64,000 bases of DNA from Candidatus Microsaccharimonas sossegonensis (GTDB lineage: Bacteria > Patescibacteriota > Saccharimonadia > Saccharimonadales > Saccharimonadaceae): contig SCKX01000001.1 in the NCBI GenBank assembly GCA_004100325.1, positions 541,453-605,452 of the forward strand, in the 5' to 3' direction. The position numbers and the translations under genes were made by a program. Below the pieces are notes generated by a model. It did not search any database, had not been told where the DNA came from, and saw only the letters and a list, made by a program, of their open reading frames with translations. Positions 58,673 through 64,000 of this stretch are shown one piece after another (the stretch's first letter is position 1; every line of letters begins with the position of its first letter).

Positions 58673-59797
58673 ATGCTTCAGGTTATATTGTTGATACTGT
58701 ACGCCGTACTGCTAGGAATGTTTGGATTGGCTGCATGGCGGCTTCACTATGCATATAGGCACTTTACTATGAAATCACTTTTGACGAATGTTCGTTCACA
58801 AGGCGAACTGCCGAGTGTCACCATTTGTATTCCTGCTCGTAACGAAACACACGCCATGACTGATGCACTGCAACGCGTGATTGAAAGCAAGTATCCAAAA
58901 CTGGAAGTGATTGTGCTGGATGATCTGTCTGGTGATGATACTTCTACTATCATTAAATCTTTCGCCCACGAAGGTATTCGCTTTGTTGAAGGCTCTCGGT
59001 TACCGGCGCAATGGCTAGGTAAAAATCATGCGCTGCAGGGTCTTTTACAGCAAGCCAGTGGTAGCTACGTCCTTTTTATGGATGTTGATACTCGCCTCAG
59101 TCCTGACTCGATTGAACAATTGGTTGCGTATACACAGCAAGAAGATGCCTTGATGGTCTCGGTGCTGCCTCGCCGTGAGGATAGCCCGCGTGCCAGCGTG
59201 TTCTTTTCACCGCTACGATATTTTTGGGAAATTATGTTTCACCGCATCGCGTCTCCCGCAACGGCAAGCGGTGCCTGGATGATTCATCGTCAGACCCTTC
59301 TTGATCGTTGGCAAGGCTTTACACAGTTTAAAGATGCTATTCAGCCCGAATCACGCCTTTCGGCTGAACTAATGGCAGCTGGACGATACCGCTTTTTGAT
59401 TGGCACAAAAATGCTGGGGATCTCATATGAAAAAAAATGGCGTTCACAGGTTGAGACAAGTATTCGTTTATTATTCCCTCTCCTTGGTAGTAAAAGACCA
59501 AATGCTATCATTGCTGCGATCGATCTTTTGATCATCGCCTCACCAGTATTTATCATGGCGTCTTTCATTTTTATAGGTTTTAATATACACCAATTGATTT
59601 CAATCTTATTCTATCTTTTGTTCGCTGGACTGTACGCTTTGTACCTTCGTCAGATGTGGAATAAAGCCTGGCTGATTGGTGGATTGTTGTGGCCATACAT
59701 CATTATTCAAGAGGCGGTACTAGTGGTGCTAAGTGCTATTAAGTATCAGCAGCATACCGTGACATGGAAAGGTCGTTTGGTCAAAGAGCCGAAGTAA
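58673..59797 (+). CDS. Glycosyltransferase family 2, membrane, CrtQ-like
   Basis: 374 residues: one N-terminal helix (LQVILLILYAVLLGMFGLAAWRL), a GT-A catalytic domain (SVTICIPARNETHAMTDALQRVIESKYPKLEVIVLDD, GSRLPAQWLGKNHALQGLL, LFMDVDTRLSPDSIEQL with the DxD-type motif) and three C-terminal helices. The LPxxWxGKxxA segment is shared with CrtQ-type carotenoid and HpnI/HpnB-type glycosyltransferases. Acceptor is unknown; carotenoid glycosylation is a testable idea given the crt operon. GGAGGAAG lies at the ATG. Confidence 0.85.
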   Translation: MLQVILLILYAVLLGMFGLAAWRLHYAYRHFTMKSLLTNVRSQGELPSVTICIPARNETHAMTDALQRVIESKYPKLEVIVLDDLSGDDTSTIIKSFAHEGIRFVEGSRLPAQWLGKNHALQGLLQQASGSYVLFMDVDTRLSPDSIEQLVAYTQQEDALMVSVLPRREDSPRASVFFSPLRYFWEIMFHRIASPATASGAWMIHRQTLLDRWQGFTQFKDAIQPESRLSAELMAAGRYRFLIGTKMLGISYEKKWRSQVETSIRLLFPLLGSKRPNAIIAAIDLLIIASPVFIMASFIFIGFNIHQLISILFYLLFAGLYALYLRQMWNKAWLIGGLLWPYIIIQEAVLVVLSAIKYQQHTVTWKGRLVKEPK

Positions 59798-61432
59798 CTA
59801 GGTTGTTACTTGAGGAAGGTCAAAACTGAAGGTGGAGCCGTGATTCAAACGGCTGCTCACAGCAATTTGGGTACCAATTTTGTGAGCGAGCTTGGCTGAA
59901 ACATATAATCCCAATCCGGTCCCGTTCGTTTCTCGTATGCGGTAGTCCTCACTGCGGTAAAATTTTGCAAAAATTTTTTGCTGATCGCTGCGACTAATCC
60001 CGATGCCACTGTCTTTGACGGCGAAATGAATGATACCAGCTTTCGTTTTGGCGCTGATAGTAATACTGCCTTCATTGGTATATTTAATTGCGTTAGTAAT
60101 GAAGTTTTGTAGCAGTTCTTCTACGTATAGTCGGCTGACATGGATCTTACCAAGTCTTGTCCCAAGATCAAGGTCTAAATGAAGGTGACGAGCGCGCGCG
60201 TCTTTTTCGTATTGATTATGTAATTTATGCATTAGCTCTTCGACAGGAATATCTTCACCGACATCAGCAACACCACGTTCGGCACGCGATAAAGTACTAA
60301 GGTCATTAACCATTTTTGCAAGGTACAATACCTGGTCGTGAGCAGTTGTGATTGAACCTTTAAGAAGAAAGTCGTCTGGTTTTTTCGGCATGTCCATCAT
60401 GAACTTTAGATTTGATAACGTGCCTTCTACAATTGTAATTGGTGTACGAAGCTCGTGGCTGACGACGCTAATAAATTCATCACGTTCTTCTTCAAGGCTT
60501 TTTTGCTTGGTAACATCGCGCACGATGAGGATAAAGCCAGCTTGGACTTGTCCTTTTTTGCGACGGCTGTAGACGCTTTTAATCGGTGCGTATGTCATTT
60601 CAAGCCGAATGTCTTCACCGTCACTGTAGGTATGTCGTAAGTCGTCGCGGCGGACTGTTTTTGTTGCAAGACGCAGGATGTCAAATAATTTTACGGATAC
60701 TTTATCTTTATCAGTGAGTTGAAATAAGGAAGTGATATTAACACCTTTTAGATTTTCGTTGGTGTCGAGTAGATCGAGGCAAGCGGCGTTATACATTAAA
60801 ATGTTACCTTTGTCATCAGTGCTAAACGTGGCATCGGACAGGTTGTTGATTATCGTCAGAATACGTTCGTATTGCAGTCGTTCACTTGCTTGACTTTGGA
60901 TAAGTGTTTGACGACGCGTTTCCTGAGCAATGATAATACCCACCATTGCAAGTCCAAGCACGATAATAGCACTTGCCCCCAGGAAATTATTGATAACTAT
61001 AGAGGGATCATTTGGGTAGCGAACGATGCTGTCGACAGTGGCAGCAACGATAACAGACCCAACACTGATTGCCAGCGCCTTTCGTCCAAAATAGATATTT
61101 GAGGCAAGGAATAATAATGCAATTGATGATGCGAACGGTTCAAGAAAGCCGGTAATGAACAGAACGGTAGCCAGCGCGAGTCCGTGGTAGAGGACAAGTC
61201 GCACCAGCATGTCGATGCGTGAGCGGATGGGTGCGAAAAAATGGTAGATGCCAACTAGCAGCCATAATGCCGAGATCAGCAACGAGACAAAACCGCCGGC
61301 ATAGTTTGAGCTCTGCGCGATACCAAAATAAACTAGAAGATTGTAGCCAACAAAAATCGGTGTTCCGAGCAAGGCAATGTAGCGCACTGCTTTATCGGAA
61401 TCAATGTTGAAACTTATACCCCCCTCGAACAT
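59798..61432 (-). CDS. PAS-containing sensor histidine kinase with six-helix membrane sensor
   Basis: 544 residues. About six transmembrane helices to residue 170, a PAS domain (ILTIINNLSDATFSTDDKGNILMYNAACLDLL), HisKA (FISVVSHELRTPITIVEGTLSNLKFMM), and HATPase_c (LLQNFITNAIKYTNEGSITI, DSGIGISRSDQQKIFAKFYRSED, GTGLGLYVSAKL). No response regulator gene is adjacent (orphan). The TATAAT box is eight bases before the ATG. Confidence 0.93.
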   Translation of the reverse strand: MFEGGISFNIDSDKAVRYIALLGTPIFVGYNLLVYFGIAQSSNYAGGFVSLLISALWLLVGIYHFFAPIRSRIDMLVRLVLYHGLALATVLFITGFLEPFASSIALLFLASNIYFGRKALAISVGSVIVAATVDSIVRYPNDPSIVINNFLGASAIIVLGLAMVGIIIAQETRRQTLIQSQASERLQYERILTIINNLSDATFSTDDKGNILMYNAACLDLLDTNENLKGVNITSLFQLTDKDKVSVKLFDILRLATKTVRRDDLRHTYSDGEDIRLEMTYAPIKSVYSRRKKGQVQAGFILIVRDVTKQKSLEEERDEFISVVSHELRTPITIVEGTLSNLKFMMDMPKKPDDFLLKGSITTAHDQVLYLAKMVNDLSTLSRAERGVADVGEDIPVEELMHKLHNQYEKDARARHLHLDLDLGTRLGKIHVSRLYVEELLQNFITNAIKYTNEGSITISAKTKAGIIHFAVKDSGIGISRSDQQKIFAKFYRSEDYRIRETNGTGLGLYVSAKLAHKIGTQIAVSSRLNHGSTFSFDLPQVTT

Positions 61433-61489
61433 GTGCTGTCATTATACCCTAGATGTCAGGGCTTTGTATATAAATGACCCGGACGGTGT

Positions 61490-62182
61490 TTAAATGGTCG
61501 GTGCTTGTTGTTTTAGATTTTTTCGATGCTCTTTAAATTGGGGATCACCAACTGCAACAACTGACCAAAACTCAGGACTGTGATTCATGTGTTTTGTGTG
61601 GGCGAGTTCATGGAACAGAACATAATCGATTTGCTCAAACGGCAGTTTCATCAGTGCGATGTTGAGGCTAATTGTTCCTTCTGAGGTACAGCTGCCCCAT
61701 CTGCCACTGGCGTGAGAAAAACGTACTTTTTTGTACTGAAAATCAAACTTATTGGCGAGAAAAGCAAGACGTTTTGGCAGATAACTTTTCGCTTCAATAC
61801 GTAGCGCGGCAATAATAATGTCGCGGATAGCTCTCGCAACAAGTGGGTCGGATAACGACTTGTCAGCAGGCAAACTAACGATAATTTGCTGACCACGCCG
61901 ATTCACTTGAAAATATCCTACCGTCGGCTGAATAACCAGGGTGTGGCTTTTACCAATACGCATACCATTTTCGTAGTGTGTCGTTGGCTGTGCGTGTGAA
62001 AGCATATTTCGTAATTCGTCGCGCGACGTTTTGAGTAACCGCTTTACTAAAAAAATCGGCGCATAGAGGGGCAAAGACGCTCGCAGTGTTCCGTCTGGTG
62101 CAACGCGTAGTCGAACCTGTGAGGCACGAGCACTCCGTCTGATCGTGATGTTGCCAAACTCTTCATCATGAATAATCGGCAT
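61490..62182 (-). CDS. YgjP-like metallopeptidase (M48/DUF45 type)
   Basis: 230 residues. Zinc-binding HELAHTKHMNHSPEFW near residue 190 and RFSHASGRWGSCTSEGTISLN upstream are the defining motifs of the YgjP/SprT-like family. No signal peptide, so cytoplasmic. Substrate unknown; relatives are linked to nucleic-acid metabolism. It is followed in the same direction after the P-loop kinase gene. Confidence 0.88.
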   Translation of the reverse strand: MPIIHDEEFGNITIRRSARASQVRLRVAPDGTLRASLPLYAPIFLVKRLLKTSRDELRNMLSHAQPTTHYENGMRIGKSHTLVIQPTVGYFQVNRRGQQIIVSLPADKSLSDPLVARAIRDIIIAALRIEAKSYLPKRLAFLANKFDFQYKKVRFSHASGRWGSCTSEGTISLNIALMKLPFEQIDYVLFHELAHTKHMNHSPEFWSVVAVGDPQFKEHRKNLKQQAPTI

Positions 62183-62189
62183 AGATGGA

Positions 62190-62777
62190 TTACCTAATGG
62201 TTATATGACGACCAGGAACAATTCTGGAGTTTGGTGAGTTTGGAGGCAGTGGATTTTGCGAAATCTGAGGACGAGTTGTCGAAAGTCGTCTCAGGACGGT
62301 TTTTAACTGCGTTGGATAGGTGTGCTTGCCACTAATGACGACCGGTTTCTCAATTTCGGATGGATGTTGAAATTTTGTATATGCAGCGTCAAACTGTTTG
62401 CTGGTAAGGCTTGAAACACCACGTTGTTTTTTGGTTGCGCGGTGTTTTGATTCTGAGGGGTCTGTTTGAACCCAGACAAGCAGTGGCTTGTACCCTGCCT
62501 TTGTGAGCATATTTGCAAGCGCCATGCGCTGCGTACGCAGATAGGTTGACCCTTCATAAATGAGCGTCGTGTGTGTTTTCAAGAGTTCGTCGAAAAGTAA
62601 TTTTGTAATCTTTTCAGTCGTGTCGACGTCACTACCAATCATGTTTGAAATCATACCAGCATTTATGTAGGGTGCATCAAACGTTTTTGAAAAATGTTCC
62701 GCAAAAGTCGTCTTACCTGAACCCGGAATGCCCACCATAATAATAACGTGAGGCGTGTTTGGAGTGAGTGGTTTCAT
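62190..62777 (-). CDS. P-loop kinase of the AAA_33/zeta-like type
   Basis: 195 residues. Walker A MVGIPGSGKTTFAEHF; lid region RATKKQRGVSSLTSKQFDAAYTKFQHP resembles polynucleotide-kinase-type small-molecule kinases. The C-terminus is Pro/Asn/Ser-rich. TATACT lies seven bases before the ATG. It ends seven bases before the metallopeptidase gene. Confidence 0.8.
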   Translation of the reverse strand: MKPLTPNTPHVIIMVGIPGSGKTTFAEHFSKTFDAPYINAGMISNMIGSDVDTTEKITKLLFDELLKTHTTLIYEGSTYLRTQRMALANMLTKAGYKPLLVWVQTDPSESKHRATKKQRGVSSLTSKQFDAAYTKFQHPSEIEKPVVISGKHTYPTQLKTVLRRLSTTRPQISQNPLPPNSPNSRIVPGRHITIR

Positions 62778-62815
62778 ATATGACAGTATAGCAAAGATGT
62801 GTCGTTATTTGCAGC

Positions 62816-63277
62816 CTAGCGAAGGAAGAAATACACGCCAATACCTAGTGCGGTGACGACGATAATACCCCCGATAACGATAAATGGTTTTCGAGGCGCT
62901 GGATGGTTTGTAAAGAATTGGAAGGCACGTGACGTCGAAGCATGTGTCAGCTCTTCAGCAATCGCTTCGGCTGTTGTGGCGGGTTTTTTTGGTTTTTGTG
63001 GCGTCACTGGTGCAAGTGGGTGTTTTATTTCAACTGGTTTTAGCGTAGGGGCGATTGGTCTCACGCCAATCGGTTCTTTGATCTTTGGTGTCAAGGTTGG
63101 CATAGCTACAGCCGGTTCCCGAGGAGGCACCGGCTGACTACCCGACGCATGTGAAGGTTTTGCCAGGTCGTCAACAGAGCGAGCCTCAAGTGCCTCAATC
63201 GCTAAAAGATGAGGATCCTCTTCGGGCACCACTACCTCGACAGGCTCGACATGATTGGGACGTGAATTGTGATCCAT
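62816..63277 (-). CDS. Tail-anchored membrane protein, Pro-rich
   Basis: 153 residues. A long Pro/Glu/Lys-rich cytoplasmic part (VRPIAPTLKPVEIKHPLAPVTPQKPKKPATTAEAIAEELTHAS) and one C-terminal transmembrane helix (FIVIGGIIVVTALGIGVYFFLR) ending at the stop. No family recognised. Composition suggests an envelope spacer or scaffold. Confidence 0.7.
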   Translation of the reverse strand: MDHNSRPNHVEPVEVVVPEEDPHLLAIEALEARSVDDLAKPSHASGSQPVPPREPAVAMPTLTPKIKEPIGVRPIAPTLKPVEIKHPLAPVTPQKPKKPATTAEAIAEELTHASTSRAFQFFTNHPAPRKPFIVIGGIIVVTALGIGVYFFLR

Positions 63278-63379
63278 GAACTTTTTTGCCTCGTATGTTA
63301 CACTTGCGCTTACGGTTACTTGTAGTATAGCAAAAAAACAGTACTATCATCTAGCTCTATCTGAAAATGGCCTCTATTT

Positions 63380-63703
63380 TTAGCCTCTTAACATTTTTTC
63401 TTCTTGATCAAGCTTGCTGATTTGGGCTTGACTGGCATTCTCTATTTCGGTTTTTTGGCGTTGTAAAATAGTAGCTCGTGCATCTAATTCTGTCGCTTTT
63501 ATGTCAAATTTTTGGGCAGCCTGATCATGTTGGGCAGCTTTTTCTATCAAAGACTGCGCTTCATTGGCATATTTACTAGACGCATCAGGATCATCTACGG
63601 CGTTATCCGCGTCTGCTTGTCTTTTTTCAGCTTCTTTTCGAAAACTGTCCGCTTTTTGACGCTCTTTACCAGCGGCATCTTGTAGTTCTCTTATTGTGAG
63701 CAT
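63380..63703 (-). CDS. Coiled-coil protein, 107 aa
   Basis: Almost wholly helical and charged (AAGKERQKADSFRKEAEKRQADADNAVDD ... KLDQEEKMLRG) with heptad-like spacing. GGAGG lies five bases before the ATG at 63703, which decides the start over 63715. No family recognised. Confidence 0.7.
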   Translation of the reverse strand: MLTIRELQDAAGKERQKADSFRKEAEKRQADADNAVDDPDASSKYANEAQSLIEKAAQHDQAAQKFDIKATELDARATILQRQKTEIENASQAQISKLDQEEKMLRG

Positions 63704-63772
63704 CGGCACCTCCAACCAGTGTATTTCTCATATTAGTATACGCGTATCATCCCTTTGAGGCTATACTGTGCT

Positions 63773-63907
63773 ATGGATAAAAGTAGTACCACTTACTACT
63801 CTCATACGAAACACGTCATTGAACGTCTAGATAATCAAGCGACTCCGGGACCTAGTTCGTTAAGTTATTCACGAACGCGGGTCATCAACCGTAGATTTGA
63901 AAGATAG
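63773..63907 (+). CDS. Possible small protein, 44 aa
   Basis: ATG at 63773 five bases after TATACT (63762-63767), ORF MDKSSTTYYSHTKHVIERLD ending at TAG 63905-63907; not in the track. It overlaps the minus-strand partial ORF by 43 bases, so at most one may be real in this stretch. Confidence 0.35.
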   Translation: MDKSSTTYYSHTKHVIERLDNQATPGPSSLSYSRTRVINRRFER

Positions 63908-64000
63908 TGGGATGCGTTAAGGGTCGTATGTTGACTAAGATATTCCATATGTTTGTCGACGAATAGTACGTTGCCGCCAGCCGCCGGCGAATACATCGAC
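63865..64000 (-). CDS. C-terminal end of an unidentified protein (partial)
   Basis: An open frame enters from the right edge and reads NVLFVDKHMEYLSQHTTLNA before continuing to TAA at 63865-63867. The sequence is protein-like but too short to assign. Not in the ORF track. Confidence 0.4.
   Translation of the reverse strand, partial: SMYSPAAGGNVLFVDKHMEYLSQHTTLNASHYLSNLRLMTRVRE

Noticed and set aside
1-64000. CRISPR array, prophage or replication origin
   Set aside because: No regularly spaced repeats, no phage structural genes, no DnaA-box cluster or dnaA/dnaN pair. dnaB and dnaX alone do not mark an origin.

Overview
The window looks like a chromosome segment of a Patescibacteria (CPR) member, most likely a Saccharibacterium (TM7). 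Reasons: standard genetic code with TGA used as stop; small, densely packed genes; many lineage-type conserved hypotheticals; stripped-down versions of DnaX and RecR; ribosomal protein L1 with an N-terminal extension; and genes that often start only 5-8 nt after a -10 box, which suggests leaderless mRNAs. This lineage call is inference; no rRNA gene lies in the window.

Layout. 1-9.4 kb: a tRNA-dihydrouridine synthase, a strongly promoted multi-hairpin RNA leading into a tiny zinc-ribbon ORF, a helicase fused to a RecB-type nuclease, a pilin with fibronectin III domains, tRNA-Gln(TTG), and a RhuM-Fic protein beside that tRNA. 9.5-17 kb: DNA glycosylase, FMN reductase, ABC-F ATPase, small membrane proteins, a degenerate tRNA-like sequence, an IS1595-type transposase, a small membrane protein behind a leader with competing hairpins, RdgB/Ham1, a methyltransferase with an in-frame stop, and a GreA-C-like protein. 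17-23.4 kb: a DEAD-box helicase, then a complete translationally coupled C50 carotenoid operon crtE-crtB-crtI-crtYe-crtYf-crtEb. 23.5-25.7 kb: a GC-rich, actinobacterial-looking secreted surface protein with an LAFTG sorting signal. 26-36 kb: P-type cation ATPase, Gre factor, a two-component system with a MacB-type ABC exporter, an HxlR regulator, and an FAD-linked oxidase. 36-46 kb: AI-2E family permease, CysRS, DHH phosphoesterase, RecR, YbaB, a membrane glycosyltransferase-like protein, DnaB and DnaX. 46-58.6 kb: ribosomal proteins L12, L10, L1, L11 with NusG and SecE, all on the minus strand but separated by unrelated genes, including a dTMP supply cluster (tmk-dcd-thyX), a second FAD-linked oxidase, a NERD protein and a MazG-type hydrolase. 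58.6-64 kb: a CrtQ-like glycosyltransferase 2, a PAS histidine kinase, a YgjP-type metallopeptidase, a P-loop kinase and small coiled-coil or tail-anchored proteins.

How it fits together. Housekeeping functions (replication, translation, nucleotide sanitation, dTMP synthesis) make up the core. The accessory functions point to life on the surface of another cell: a modified pilin, a sorted surface protein, envelope sensing and export, and membrane pigments. The carotenoid operon has the gene order and protein types of actinobacterial decaprenoxanthin clusters and sits next to the GC-rich actinobacterial-like gene. Transfer from an actinobacterial host is the simplest reading. No isoprenoid precursor pathway is present in the window, so the pigment pathway may depend on host-derived IPP/DMAPP.

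No CRISPR array, prophage module, rRNA operon or recognisable replication origin was seen.
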